From an uncultured Anaerolineae bacterium (GTDB taxonomy: Bacteria > Chloroflexota > Anaerolineae > J036 > Brachytrichaceae), in the NCBI GenBank assembly GCA_937927775.1, contig CALBEF010000034.1, positions 1 to 40,242 on the forward strand: 40,242 nucleotides of DNA, in the 5' to 3' direction. Every line of letters starts with the position of its first letter. Within the stretch, counting starts at the first letter, position 1. This document shows positions 28,632-37,643 of this stretch, in pieces. The translations under genes were made by a program, and so were the position numbers. Below the pieces are notes generated by a model. The model had not been told where the DNA came from. It was given only the letters and a program-made list of their open reading frames with translations, and did no database searches.

Positions 28632-31235
28632 GTGATTTTCAAAACCAGCCTTCGCTATTTGTTGCGCCGGCCTCTGCAAGCGGCGTTGTGCATCCTGGGG
28701 GTGGCGCTGGGCGTGGCGGTCGTCATCGCCATCGACCTGGCCAACGGCAGCGCCTCGCGCGCGTTCATCCTCAGCACCGAGACTGTCACCGGCCGCGCCA
28801 CGCATCAGGTGATCGGCGGGCCGGCCGGCCTGGATCAGGATGTGTATCGCCGCATTCGGGTTGAACTGGGCATTGACCGGGCCGCGCCGGTTGTTGAGGG
28901 CTACGCCACCGCGCTGGAACTCGATCAGCAGCCGCTGCGCATCCTCGGCGTGGACATCTTCGCCGAGCGCCCCTTTCGCAACTACCTGGGCGGCGACAAT
29001 GTGATCGATTTGTCGATCCTGGGCGAGCTGCTCACCGCGCCCGACGTGGTGTTGCTGGGCGAGACGATGGCCGAGCGATATGGTCTGAAAGCCGGCGACC
29101 GCGTGTCGTTGCGGGTGGCCGATCAACGGCGCGTCTTTCGCATCGCCGGCATCCTGCGTCCCGCCGACAACGACAGCCGTGACGCGCTGGACGGGTTGGC
29201 GCTGATGGATATCGGCGCGGCGCAGGAGCTGTTCGGCAAAGTGGGCCGGCTGTCGCACATCGATCTGATCGCCGACGAACGGACTGCCGAGGGCCGCGCG
29301 CTGCTCGAGCGCGTGCGCGCGGTGTTGCCACCCGGCGCGCAGATCGTGCGGCCGGCCGCGCGCAGCCAGAGCGTCGAAAGCCTGACCGAGGCGTTTCAAC
29401 TTAACCTGACCGCGCTCAGCCTGCTGGCGCTGGTGGTGGGGATGTTCCTCATCTACAACACCATCACGTTTTCCATTGTTCAGCGCCGGCCCATTATCGG
29501 CACATTGCGCTGCCTGGGCGTCACGCGGCGCGAAGTGTTCGGCATGGTGCTGGCCGAGTCCGCCCTGCTCGGCGCGATTGGCGCGTCCATCGGGCTTGCG
29601 CTGGGCGTCTTTTTGGGGCGCGGCGCAGTTGGCCTGGTGACGCAAACGATCAACGATCTGTACTACGTGGTGACGGTGCGCTCGGTTGCGATTGACCCGC
29701 TGATTCTGTTGAAAGGGTTCGCGCTGGGCGTCGGGGCGGCGCTGCTGGCCGCGCTGGCGCCGGCTTACGAGGCAACCAGCATCGAGCCGGTGGGCGTGAT
29801 GAAGCGGTCGAACATCGAGCAGCGCGTGCGCCGGCTGTTGCCTTTTGTCACCGCCGGCGGCCTGATCCTGGCGCTGATCGGCGCGGCCATGCTGCTGCTC
29901 ACCGCGTCGCTGGTGGTGAATCTGGCCGGCATCTTCGGCGTGGTGGTGGGGATTGCGCTGATGTCGCCGGCGCTGACCATCGGGCTGATGCGCCTGTTGC
30001 CGGGCGCGCTGGGCCGGTTGTTCGGCGTCATCGGCAGGATGGCCCCGCGCGCCGTGACCAACGCCATTTCGCGCACGGCCATCGCCGTCGCGTCGCTGAT
30101 GATCGCCGTGTCGGTCATCATCGGCTTGCAGAGCATGATCGGCAGCTTCCGCGTCACGGTGGAAACGTGGCTGGACGCCTCGCTGATTGCCGATGTGTAC
30201 GTGTCGCCGCCGTCAGCCGGCAGCGGGGCGTTCAACGCCGGCGGCAACATCGATCCCGGCCTGGCTGCCGAGTTCGCTGCCATGCCCGACATCGCCGAAG
30301 TGGTCACGCTGCGGCGCGTGCCGGCCGAGTTTGCGGTGGGCGCAAGAGCAGGCGCGCTCGATGACGCGGACTGGCGGCCGGCTTCGTTGCTGGCAATTGA
30401 ATCTTCCCTGGAGCGCCAGGCTGCCATCTTCGTGTGGACGATCCGCGACGCAGCCGGCCTGTGGATCGACATGCAAGGCAAGGATGAAGTGCAGGTGTCG
30501 GAGCCGTTTGCAAACCGGCACGGCATCACGCCGGACGGCCCGAATAGTTTCATCACCCTGCGCACCGATGAAGGCCCGCGCGCCTTCCGCGTGGTGGGCG
30601 TGTATTACGACTATGGTTCGGATCAGGGCGTCGTGCTGATGCGCCGCGATCTGTACAACCGCTACTGGCGCGACGGGGGCATCTCGTCGCTGGCGCTGCA
30701 CCTGACGCCGGAGGCCCAGCCGCGCGCTACCGACTATGCGCGCGAGTTGCGGGCGCAGCTCGCCGGGCGCGAACTGGTGATCTCGGCCAACCGCGAGCTG
30801 CGCGCCAACGCGCTCGAGGTGTTCGACCGCACGTTTGCCATCACCGGCGCGCTCAACCTGCTGGCGACGCTGGTGGCCTTCATCGGCGTGCTCAGCGCGC
30901 TCATGGCGTTGCAGATCGAGCGCACGCGCGAGCTGGGCGTCCTGCGCGCCAACGGCATGACGCTGCGCCAGATGTGGCGCATGACGCTGCTGGAGACCGG
31001 GCTGATGGGCGGCACAGCCGGCCTGTTGTCTTTCCCAACCGGCTTCGTGCTGGCGCTGATTCTGGTGTACATCATCAACCTGCGCTCGTTCGGCTGGACG
31101 ATCCGGCTCGAACTGGAATGGACGACTTTCGCGCAAGCCATGCTGGTGGCGCTGGCCTCGGCGCTGCTGGCGGCCATCTACCCGATGCTGCGCATGCGGC
31201 GCATCGAGATTGCCTCGGCGGTGCGGCAGGAGTGA
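28632..31235 (+). CDS. FtsX/MacB-type ABC transporter permease, two-repeat form
   Basis: An 867-residue membrane protein. An N-terminal helix (LQAALCILGVALGVAVVIA) is followed by a large extracytoplasmic domain. The first FtsX block is LSLLALVVGMFLIYNTITFS, ending in APAYEATSIEPVGVMKR. The second half repeats the pattern: a helix pair, a long external domain, and a final block LATLVAFIGVLSALMALQIE with AIYPMLRMRRIEIASAVRQE. The duplicated architecture fits permeases of lipoprotein or lipid export or mechanotransmission systems. No ATPase gene is adjacent, so its partner must be elsewhere. The start is GTG with no clear ribosome-binding site; TAAGCT lies 6 nt upstream. Confidence 0.9.
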   Translation: MIFKTSLRYLLRRPLQAALCILGVALGVAVVIAIDLANGSASRAFILSTETVTGRATHQVIGGPAGLDQDVYRRIRVELGIDRAAPVVEGYATALELDQQPLRILGVDIFAERPFRNYLGGDNVIDLSILGELLTAPDVVLLGETMAERYGLKAGDRVSLRVADQRRVFRIAGILRPADNDSRDALDGLALMDIGAAQELFGKVGRLSHIDLIADERTAEGRALLERVRAVLPPGAQIVRPAARSQSVESLTEAFQLNLTALSLLALVVGMFLIYNTITFSIVQRRPIIGTLRCLGVTRREVFGMVLAESALLGAIGASIGLALGVFLGRGAVGLVTQTINDLYYVVTVRSVAIDPLILLKGFALGVGAALLAALAPAYEATSIEPVGVMKRSNIEQRVRRLLPFVTAGGLILALIGAAMLLLTASLVVNLAGIFGVVVGIALMSPALTIGLMRLLPGALGRLFGVIGRMAPRAVTNAISRTAIAVASLMIAVSVIIGLQSMIGSFRVTVETWLDASLIADVYVSPPSAGSGAFNAGGNIDPGLAAEFAAMPDIAEVVTLRRVPAEFAVGARAGALDDADWRPASLLAIESSLERQAAIFVWTIRDAAGLWIDMQGKDEVQVSEPFANRHGITPDGPNSFITLRTDEGPRAFRVVGVYYDYGSDQGVVLMRRDLYNRYWRDGGISSLALHLTPEAQPRATDYARELRAQLAGRELVISANRELRANALEVFDRTFAITGALNLLATLVAFIGVLSALMALQIERTRELGVLRANGMTLRQMWRMTLLETGLMGGTAGLLSFPTGFVLALILVYIINLRSFGWTIRLELEWTTFAQAMLVALASALLAAIYPMLRMRRIEIASAVRQE

Positions 31236-31240
31236 AACGC

Positions 31241-32446
31241 CTACAGCAGGCGTGGCGTGTGAGATGCCTGCCTGAACACCAGATCACGGATTTTCTGATC
31301 GCTGCGCGTGAGGGCGAGTTGCGAGATTTCTTCGCGAGGGACCCAGCGCGCGGCGATGTAGCCGGCGGCGTGCCGGGGTGTCGCGCCGGCTTCGGACAGT
31401 CGCACATGCGCCACCCGGCGCGTCAGCCGGAAGTGCGTGAAGGTGTGATTCACGCTGCCGACGAAATCCGCCGGCATGACACGGATGGAAATGCCTGTGC
31501 GCTCCCGGACGAGTTGCGCCAGCCGGCGCGCGCGGCTTGCCTCATCGTCGCTGTCTGTCGGTTGCAGGTCGCCGCCGGGGAATTCCCACAGCCCGCCGAG
31601 CAGCCCGTGATGCGCGCGTTGCGCCATGAGCACGCGCCCCTGCGCATCCTCGATGACAGCGGCGACGGCGAATCTGCGCGGCAACAGGGGGCGAACGGCG
31701 CGGGCCGGGTAGGCTTCTGGATTGCCGGCGGCGGAGGCGCGGCACATGCTGCGAATTGGACAGCGCGGGCAATCGGGCGCGCGCGGGGCGCAGAGCGTCG
31801 CGCCCAGTTCCATCAGCGCTTCGTTGAAGGGGCCGGCGCGGCCGGCCGGCAACAGGGATTCGGCAAGCTGCCACAGCCGGTTGAGCGCGGCGGGCGATTG
31901 CGCATCGGTGAGAGCGCACAGGCGCGACAGCACGCGCCTGACGTTGCCATCCAGGACGGGCGCGTCACGGCCAAAGGCCAGGCTGGCGATCGCGCCGGCG
32001 GTGTAACGCCCGACGCCGGGCAGCTTTTGCAGGCCCTCGACCGTGTCTGGAATGCGACCGCCGTAGTCGCGCATGACAATCTGCGCGGCGCGATGGAAGT
32101 TGCGCGCGCGGGCGTAGTAGCCCAGCCCCTCCCACAGCTTCAGCGCGTCATCGATCGGCGCTTCGGCCAGGTCTTTTAAGGTTGGGAATCGCTCCAGCCA
32201 GCGCCGGAAATAGGGGATGACGGTGGCGACCTGCGTCTGTTGCAGCATGATCTCGGACAGCCACACGCGATAGGGGTCGCGCGGCTCGGCGCGCCAGGGC
32301 AGGTCGCGTTGGTGTGCGGCAAACCACTCCAGCAATGCCGATTGCAGGCGCGTCGTCGCCGGGGCGTCGTCTGTGGCAGGCGATTCGCAGGGCGCAGTTG
32401 CGCGACCGCGACCGCGCCCGCGACGCGAGCGGGTTGACGTTTTCAT
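31241..32446 (-). CDS. mutY: A/G-specific adenine DNA glycosylase
   Basis: A 401-residue MutY, which removes A mispaired with 8-oxoguanine. The helix-hairpin-helix is LPGVGRYTAGAIASLAFG followed by the catalytic Asp in APVLDGNVRRVLSR. The Fe-S cluster cysteines follow the MutY spacing C-x6-C-x2-C-x5-C (CAPRAPDCPRCPIRSMC). The C-terminal Nudix-like domain that recognises 8-oxoguanine is present (RFAVAAVIEDAQGRVLM, GLWEFPGGDL). The Arg/Gly-rich N-terminal tail is unusual and basic. A TTG start at 32467 is possible. It is convergent with the FtsX-type gene, only 5 bp apart. Confidence 0.93.
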   Translation of the reverse strand: MKTSTRSRRGRGRGRATAPCESPATDDAPATTRLQSALLEWFAAHQRDLPWRAEPRDPYRVWLSEIMLQQTQVATVIPYFRRWLERFPTLKDLAEAPIDDALKLWEGLGYYARARNFHRAAQIVMRDYGGRIPDTVEGLQKLPGVGRYTAGAIASLAFGRDAPVLDGNVRRVLSRLCALTDAQSPAALNRLWQLAESLLPAGRAGPFNEALMELGATLCAPRAPDCPRCPIRSMCRASAAGNPEAYPARAVRPLLPRRFAVAAVIEDAQGRVLMAQRAHHGLLGGLWEFPGGDLQPTDSDDEASRARRLAQLVRERTGISIRVMPADFVGSVNHTFTHFRLTRRVAHVRLSEAGATPRHAAGYIAARWVPREEISQLALTRSDQKIRDLVFRQASHTPRLL

Positions 32447-32479
32447 GCGCTTCGAGTAAGATTGCAATGTCGCTGGTAT

Positions 32480-32552
32480 GCTGCCTTAGCTCAATCGGCA
32501 GAGCAATCGCTTCGTAAGTGATAGGTTTCGGGTTCGATTCCCGAAGGCAGCT
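32480..32552 (+). tRNA. tRNA-Thr (anticodon CGT)
   Basis: A 73-nt cloverleaf. The acceptor stem is GCTGCCT/AGGCAGC, the D arm GCTC/GAGC, the anticodon stem ATCGC/GTGAT with loop TTCGTAA (anticodon CGT at 32513-32515), variable loop AGGTT, T arm TCGGG-TTCGATT-CCCGA, and discriminator T. CCA is not encoded. It reads ACG codons, frequent in a GC-rich genome. A terminator follows. The tRNA diverges from mutY. Confidence 0.95.
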
Positions 32553-32560
32553 TGCAGGAA

Positions 32561-32589
32561 GGTCGGCCAGGAGCCGGCCTTTTGTCTTT
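32561..32589 (+). terminator. Intrinsic terminator after the tRNA
   Basis: GGTCGGC (32561-32567) pairs with GCCGGCC (32573-32579, one G-T pair) around CAGGA and is followed by TTTTGTCTTT. Confidence 0.85.
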
Positions 32590-32604
32590 GCCAGCGTGGG
32601 CGGG

Positions 32605-34677
32605 TCATGGGCGGCGCACCGGCACGGTTGACAGGTCGCCCTCGGTGTCCACGAAGCGCGAGGAGACCCAGGCAGCGCGACCGCCGTAGCGGATTTGCCA
32701 CCAGGTTTGCTCAGCGTTCCTGCCGATGATTGGCATGCGCTGCCTGCTCACAAGCTGGCCCAGCACGGCGTGTTGCACGCCCGGCCCGCTGCGCACGTTC
32801 ACGACGCTGCCGGCGGGGATGACGACGACCGGCTCGAGCGCGTTTGTCTGAGCGCCGGCCCTGGGCAGCGCAGTATCCGGCAGCGCCCCCGCGCCGGCGA
32901 TTGTCTCCGGCAGGCCAACCGGCGTGACGTAGTCGCCGTGCACCCAGCCCAGCTTGCCTCTGAACCGGATGTGCCACCACTGGCCGTCCAGGCTCCTGCC
33001 CAGCGTTGGCGCGGTGTCCCCGCCGGCCAGTCGTCCCAGGAGCTGGTATTGCCGGCCGGGGCCGCTGCGCACATTCACGACGTTGCCGGCCAGCACGACG
33101 ATCTCTTTGGGCAAGTTGGCAAACGGCGTCAGTGGCACTGTGGGTGTGATCGGCGTTTCGAGCACAACGGCTGGCGCTGCGGGCAGGGAAGCGTCCGCAG
33201 GATTCTCCGGCCCGATCTCCCGGTTGCCGGCGGCCTCAGCCGAGCGCGCGTAGTAACACGTGTTGAAATCGGGGCCGATGATGATGCGATAGCGCGGGCC
33301 GTCGGCCTTTGGATCGGCGATCACATTGCTTTGATTCAAGTTAAATGTGCGCAGCAGCAACGGCACGGCGCTGCCTTTCTTCGATGTGCTGTGGTCGTAG
33401 ATGATCGTCTGGTCATACAGCCGGTCGGCAGCGCGCAGTTCGACAATATGGAAGCCGAGTTCGGCCAGCCGATCGGCGGCTGCCGCGCCAAAGCCGGGGT
33501 CGCTGGTGCCATTCCAGACTTCGATGGGAATGCCGTCGCTGGGGCGCTGGTTCAACGCGACGGACAACACCTGCTGGAGATAGCGGTGACGTTCGGCGGG
33601 GCTGGGCAGGGCCATCACGCCATCGGGGCCGACAAACCCATTCGCGCCGCCCCAGTCAAGGAACCGGCTGCGGATGATGGCGTTGTTGAAGCGGTTGGCG
33701 ATGGAGGCGAAGTACAGGATCGTCTCCAGAGGCATATCGGTCTGGATGTGCTTCTGATACTGGTCGATCAGAGCGGGGAGTTTGGGCAGGATGTCGATCT
33801 GTTTGGCCCTGGCGAACAGGGCGCGCACCAGGCGCTGCTCGCGCCGGCCGCGATCGACGTCGCCGCCGGGGATGCCATAGCGCGCGCGCACCCAGGCCAG
33901 CGCTTGCAGGCCGTTCAAGGTGTACACGCCGGCTTTGGGGATGTTGATCTCCAGCGTTGGCACTTTGGTTCCCTGTTTCCAGACCTCGCCGGTGAAGGTG
34001 TCCACGTAATCCTGAGCCACATACATGCCGCCCATGTAGTACGGGTCGCGCGGGAAGACATGCCGGATAGGGCAAGTCGCCACGATGTCCACGCCACCCA
34101 GCGTGTCAACGCCATACACCACGCCCTCGAAATTGACCATGGCGAAGTAGTCGATCTGGATGCCGAAGTTGTACAGAATGGTTTCCCTGAACAGGCCGGG
34201 GCCGCCGCGCGAAAAGGCGGTGTTGATCCTGGCAGTGCCGAAGCCGGGCATGTAGGCCGGCGTGTCGCGCGGGATGGACAGCATGACCACTGAGGGCACA
34301 TCGAGGTTGACGCTGGCGATGATGATCACGTCGGTGTTGGCGAAATTGCGCGTCGGGCGCTTGTCCACGCCAAGCAGGGCGATGTTGATGGTGCCTTCGG
34401 GCAGGCGCACCGGCGGCAGCGGCGGCGGAGGCGGGATGGGCGTTGGGACAGGTGTCGGGGCGGGGGCAGGGGGAGGCTCTTCCTGGGCGGGGAGTCGCGC
34501 GTTTGCGCCGGCCAGGGCCGGCTCGCACAGCGCCCCCAGAACGATGGCGATCATCCCTGCTGCGCCGACCAGCCGCGCTGTGGGGTTCCCTCGCGCTCGC
34601 TCACGCCCCATCTGTGGAGCTATGTTGCCTGTGTGGACGCTCCCTGGTCGGGAGCAGGGTTTAAGGTGCTTAAACAT
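32605..34677 (-). CDS. LytR-CpsA-Psr family protein with LytR_C and two SH3-like modules
   Basis: A 690-residue secreted or anchored wall protein. Order: an N-terminal signal/anchor (LVGAAGMIAIVLGALCEPAL), a Pro-rich stalk (PPPAPAPTPVPTPIPPPPP), an LCP domain (INIALLGVDKRPTRNFANTD, VMLSIPRDTPAYMPG and the DRGRREQRLVRALF region), a LytR_C domain (IPIEVWNGTSDPGFGAAAAD), then two bacterial SH3 domains with matching VVNVRSGPG...W.IR..G...WV patterns. LCP enzymes attach wall polymers to peptidoglycan, and the SH3 units probably bind the wall. I prefer the start MFKHLKPC at 34677, with TATACT (34689-34694) 11 nt upstream and no ribosome-binding site; ATG at 34611 is an alternative. Confidence 0.88.
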   Translation of the reverse strand: MFKHLKPCSRPGSVHTGNIAPQMGRERARGNPTARLVGAAGMIAIVLGALCEPALAGANARLPAQEEPPPAPAPTPVPTPIPPPPPLPPVRLPEGTINIALLGVDKRPTRNFANTDVIIIASVNLDVPSVVMLSIPRDTPAYMPGFGTARINTAFSRGGPGLFRETILYNFGIQIDYFAMVNFEGVVYGVDTLGGVDIVATCPIRHVFPRDPYYMGGMYVAQDYVDTFTGEVWKQGTKVPTLEINIPKAGVYTLNGLQALAWVRARYGIPGGDVDRGRREQRLVRALFARAKQIDILPKLPALIDQYQKHIQTDMPLETILYFASIANRFNNAIIRSRFLDWGGANGFVGPDGVMALPSPAERHRYLQQVLSVALNQRPSDGIPIEVWNGTSDPGFGAAAADRLAELGFHIVELRAADRLYDQTIIYDHSTSKKGSAVPLLLRTFNLNQSNVIADPKADGPRYRIIIGPDFNTCYYARSAEAAGNREIGPENPADASLPAAPAVVLETPITPTVPLTPFANLPKEIVVLAGNVVNVRSGPGRQYQLLGRLAGGDTAPTLGRSLDGQWWHIRFRGKLGWVHGDYVTPVGLPETIAGAGALPDTALPRAGAQTNALEPVVVIPAGSVVNVRSGPGVQHAVLGQLVSRQRMPIIGRNAEQTWWQIRYGGRAAWVSSRFVDTEGDLSTVPVRRP

Positions 34678-34688
34678 CGCGCCGGTCG

Positions 34689-34694
34689 AGTATA
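34689..34694 (-). promoter_or_regulatory. -10 box upstream of the LCP gene
   Basis: Minus-strand TATACT, 11 nt before the proposed ATG. A transcription start 6-8 nt downstream would leave a leader of only a few nucleotides. Confidence 0.4.
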
Positions 34695-34751
34695 GCCTGA
34701 TTTCGCGCTGTAGCGCCGGACGCATTTCTCCGTGCGGCGCGCGGATTGATC

Positions 34752-34803
34752 CCGCGCAACGAGCGCGCGCAGCGAGCGCGCGCAGCGAGCGCGCGCAACG
34801 GCT
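34752..34803. repeat. 13-bp tandem repeat in the LCP/aminotransferase spacer
   Basis: About four units of GCGCGCARCGAGC lie in the 385-bp gene-free stretch 34678-35062. The same stretch also holds a partial tail copy of the composite repeat (TTGCCCCTGCTGGGAAATGC, 34808-34827), the full copy at 34864 and a heptad array. Confidence 0.8.
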
Positions 34804-34863
34804 CGTATTGCCCCTGCTGGGAAATGCCTCCCGCATTTTCCGGTGTGCCAATTGGCCTACAAA

Positions 34864-34954
34864 GCAGGGCAAGCCCGGCGGCTTGCCCTACAGGCATACC
34901 CACTGCGCGCAACACTCTCTGCCGGGGAATTTGCCCCTGCTGGGAAATGCACCC
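34864..34954. repeat. 91-bp composite repeat, copy B
   Basis: It matches 22150-22240 with two substitutions (A/C at position 13 and G/T at position 78 of the repeat). The head is the GCAGGGCAAGCC palindrome. It lies between the divergent LCP and aminotransferase genes. Confidence 0.92.
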
Positions 34955-35017
34955 CTCCCTTTTCCCTTTGCCAGGCCCGCGCATGGGAGTAGAATGCGGC
35001 GTCTTCGATCTCGGACT

Positions 35018-35052
35018 GTCAGCCGTCAATCGTCAATCAATAACCGTCAACT
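35018..35052. repeat. Short degenerate heptad array before the aminotransferase
   Basis: GTCAGCC, GTCAATC, GTCAATC, AATAACC and GTCAACT follow each other in 7-bp phase, in the leader of the aminotransferase gene. The GTCA core is shared with the arrays around the HIT gene. A TAGAAT at 34990-34995 may be the promoter -10. Confidence 0.6.
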
Positions 35053-35062
35053 CCCAATTGCC

Positions 35063-36229
35063 ATGTCTTCGCTCACTGATCTTTTTCTGCTCGATCCCGG
35101 CGTTGTGTTTTTTAATCATGGCTCGTTCGGCGCGACGCCGCGCCCGGTGTTTGAAAGCTATCAACACTGGCAGTATGAACTGGAGCGCCAGCCGGTGCAT
35201 TTCATCCAGCGCCGGCTGAAGCCGGCTCTGCAGGATGCGCGCGCGGCGCTGGCTGCCTATTTGCATACCAGCGTTGACAACGTGGTGTTCGTCACCAACG
35301 CCACGCTGGGCATGAACATCGTCATCCGCAGCCTGGCGCTGGGGCCGGGCGACGAAGTGCTGGCCACCGATCAGGAGTACGGCGCGATCAACAACACGTG
35401 GAACTACATGGCCGGCAAGCGCGGCTTCCGTTACATCAACCAGCCTGTGCCGTTTCCGCCGACGACGCGCGAGGAATTCGTGGAGGCGTTGTGGCAGGGT
35501 GTGACGCCGCGCACGAAGGTGATTTCGATCAGCCACATCACCTCGCCGACGGCGCTGATTCTGCCGGTCGAGGCAGTGTGCCGGCGCGCGCGCGAGGCCG
35601 GCATCCTCACCGTGATCGACGGCGCGCACGCGCCCGGCCAGATCCCGCTCGACCTGGACGCGCTTGGCGCCGACTACTACGTTGGCAATTGTCACAAGTG
35701 GCTGTGCGCGCCCAAAGGCGCCGCCTTCTTATATGCGCGTCCTGACCGGCAGCGCGATCTGGAGCCGCTGGTCGTGAGCCGCGGCTGGCGCAAAGCGGCC
35801 GATGACCCTACACACTTTGCGGAGTGGCATCAGTTTCAGGGCACGCGCTACTACGCGTCATTTTTGGCTGTGCCGGACGCCATTCGCTTCCAGGCGGAGC
35901 ACAACTGGGAAGAAGTGCGGGCGGAATGTCACGCGCTGGCCGGCTATGCCAAAGCGCGCCTCCTGGAGCAATTCGATCTGCAACCGCTTCAACCGGAGAC
36001 GCCGGCGTGGTACGCGCAAATGGTGGTCATCCCCCTGCCCGAACAGGATGCCGGCGCTGTGTATCAGCGGCTGCTGGACGAGTATCGGGTCGAAGTGCCG
36101 GTCTTTGTGACGCAGGGGCGCCTGGTCACGCGCCTGTCGATCCAGGCTTACAACACGCGCGAGCAGGTGGACTATTTCGTGGAGGCGCTCAGGGCGATCT
36201 ATCGCAATGGCAGCGCAGCGGGGGGCTGA
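35063..36229 (+). CDS. Class V aminotransferase, isopenicillin N epimerase-like
   Basis: A 388-residue PLP enzyme of fold type I. It has FFNHGSFGATPRPVFES, then VFVTNATLGMNIVIRSL (phosphate site), TVIDGAHAPGQIPLDL with Asp186 contacting the PLP ring, and NCHKWLCAPKGAAFLY with the Schiff-base Lys212. The closest recognisable group is the isopenicillin N epimerase-like or cysteine-desulfurase-like branch. The reaction in this organism is unknown and no beta-lactam genes are nearby. No strong ribosome-binding site is seen; the leader holds a heptad array. It is convergent with asnS. Confidence 0.88.
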   Translation: MSSLTDLFLLDPGVVFFNHGSFGATPRPVFESYQHWQYELERQPVHFIQRRLKPALQDARAALAAYLHTSVDNVVFVTNATLGMNIVIRSLALGPGDEVLATDQEYGAINNTWNYMAGKRGFRYINQPVPFPPTTREEFVEALWQGVTPRTKVISISHITSPTALILPVEAVCRRAREAGILTVIDGAHAPGQIPLDLDALGADYYVGNCHKWLCAPKGAAFLYARPDRQRDLEPLVVSRGWRKAADDPTHFAEWHQFQGTRYYASFLAVPDAIRFQAEHNWEEVRAECHALAGYAKARLLEQFDLQPLQPETPAWYAQMVVIPLPEQDAGAVYQRLLDEYRVEVPVFVTQGRLVTRLSIQAYNTREQVDYFVEALRAIYRNGSAAGG

Positions 36230-36255
36230 TGGCCGGCTTTATCGCCCTTTGCCCG

Positions 36256-36299
36256 CTATCTGTTGTCTGTGCTCTGTCATCTGACCGCTGACGACTGAC
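36256..36299. repeat. Degenerate copy of the HIT-flanking repeat
   Basis: CTCTGTCATCTGACCGCTGA followed by CGACTGAC closely resembles CTCTGTCGTCTGACGACTGA and CGACTGAC at 26730-26757. It lies in the convergent gap before the asnS stop. Confidence 0.65.
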
Positions 36300-36304
36300 G
36301 CCTC

Positions 36305-37636
36305 CTACGGATACAGCCGATAAATCGTGCGCGGAAACGGAATGGCCTCGCGCACGTGCTCGGTGCCACAGATCCACGTCACTGTGCGCTCGACGCCGAG
36401 GCCGAAGCCGCTATGCGGCACGCTGCCGAACTTGCGCAGTTCGATGTACCACTTGTAGGCTTCTTCGGGCAGGCCCTGGTCGTGGATGCGCCTGAGCAGC
36501 AGGTCGGGGTCGCTGATGCGCTCGCTGCCGCCGATGATCTCGCCGTAGCCCTCCGGCGCCAGCAGGTCGGCGCTCTTGCACACTTCGGGCCGGCCCGGGT
36601 AAGGCTCCATGTAGAACGCTTTGACGGCGGAGGGGAAGCCGGTGACGAACAGCGGCTTGTCGTACAACTGCGTCAGCGCCGTCTCGTGCGGCGCGCCAAA
36701 ATCCATGCCCCACGTGATATCCAGGAGCTGCTTTTGCTCCGGGTCCTCGGTTTGCGCCTGCACCTGCTTGATTGCGGCGATCGCGTCGTCGTAGGTGATG
36801 CGCGGGAAGGGCGGCGCGATGTGCGTCAGTTTGGCCGGATCGCGCCCCAGCACCTTCAGCTCATTCTGGTTCTCGGCCAGCACGGTCTGCACGATGTGGC
36901 TGACCATCTGCTCTTCGATCTCCAGAAGCTGGTCGAGATCGCACCAGGCGATCTCCGGCTCGACCATCCAGAACTCGGTGAGGTGCCGGCGGGTCTTGCT
37001 TTTCTCGGCGCGGAAGGTCGGCCCGAAGCAGTACACCTTGCCGAACGCGAAGATGTTGGCTTCGTTGTAAAGCTGGCCGGTCTGCGCCAGGTAGGCTTTG
37101 TCGTCGAAATAGCCGACCTCAAACAGGTTGGTCGTGCCTTCGGCGGCGGAGGGGGTCAGGATGGGCGTGCTCATCTCGACATAGCCGTTGTTGTCGAGCC
37201 AGCTTCGGATGGCGCGCATGACGGTGGCGCGCACGCGCAACAGCGCCCATTGTTTGGTCGAGCGAATCCACAGATGCCGGTTGTCCATCAGGAACTCGAC
37301 GCCGTGCTCTTTGGGGGTGATGGGGTAGTCTTCGGCGCGCTGAACGATCTGCATCGACCTGACGCCGATCTCGTAGCCGCCCGGCACGCCCGGCGCGCGC
37401 GGGTCGGCGCGCACCTCGCCGGTGACGATCAGCGAGGATTCCTGCGGCAGATGCAGCGCGGCGTCGAATGTGGCTTCATCCACGTCGCGCTTGAACACGA
37501 CGGCCTGGCAGATGCCCGTGCCGTCGCGCACCTGCATGAACACGAGCTTGCCCTTGTCGGTGCGGTTGTAGAGCCAGCCTTTGATTGTGACGGTTTCGCC
37601 GATGCGCCGGTTGAGGTCGCGGATGGTGGTGTCCAT
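36305..37636 (-). CDS. asnS: Asparaginyl-tRNA synthetase
   Basis: A 443-residue class IIb synthetase that charges tRNA-Asn. The N-terminal OB fold starts [20 protein letters not shown] with [11 protein letters not shown]. Motif 1 is near [21 protein letters not shown], motif 2 [20 protein letters not shown], and motif 3 [15 protein letters not shown]. Having AsnS suggests direct charging of Asn rather than only the amidotransferase route. TATACT at 37644-37649 lies 7 nt before the ATG and no ribosome-binding site is present, so the mRNA is probably leaderless. Confidence 0.96.
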   Translation of the reverse strand: MDTTIRDLNRRIGETVTIKGWLYNRTDKGKLVFMQVRDGTGICQAVVFKRDVDEATFDAALHLPQESSLIVTGEVRADPRAPGVPGGYEIGVRSMQIVQRAEDYPITPKEHGVEFLMDNRHLWIRSTKQWALLRVRATVMRAIRSWLDNNGYVEMSTPILTPSAAEGTTNLFEVGYFDDKAYLAQTGQLYNEANIFAFGKVYCFGPTFRAEKSKTRRHLTEFWMVEPEIAWCDLDQLLEIEEQMVSHIVQTVLAENQNELKVLGRDPAKLTHIAPPFPRITYDDAIAAIKQVQAQTEDPEQKQLLDITWGMDFGAPHETALTQLYDKPLFVTGFPSAVKAFYMEPYPGRPEVCKSADLLAPEGYGEIIGGSERISDPDLLLRRIHDQGLPEEAYKWYIELRKFGSVPHSGFGLGVERTVTWICGTEHVREAIPFPRTIYRLYP

Positions 37637-37643
37637 GCAGGCA

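Noticed and set aside
27822-29645. Minus-strand open frame of 607 codons opposite the deacetylase and FtsX-type genes
   Set aside because: It is a shadow of two genes with clear motifs on the other strand, with no domain or ribosome site of its own.
32695-34293. Plus-strand open frame of 532 codons opposite the LCP gene
   Set aside because: It is antisense to a recognisable LCP-SH3 protein, and its translation has no recognisable features.
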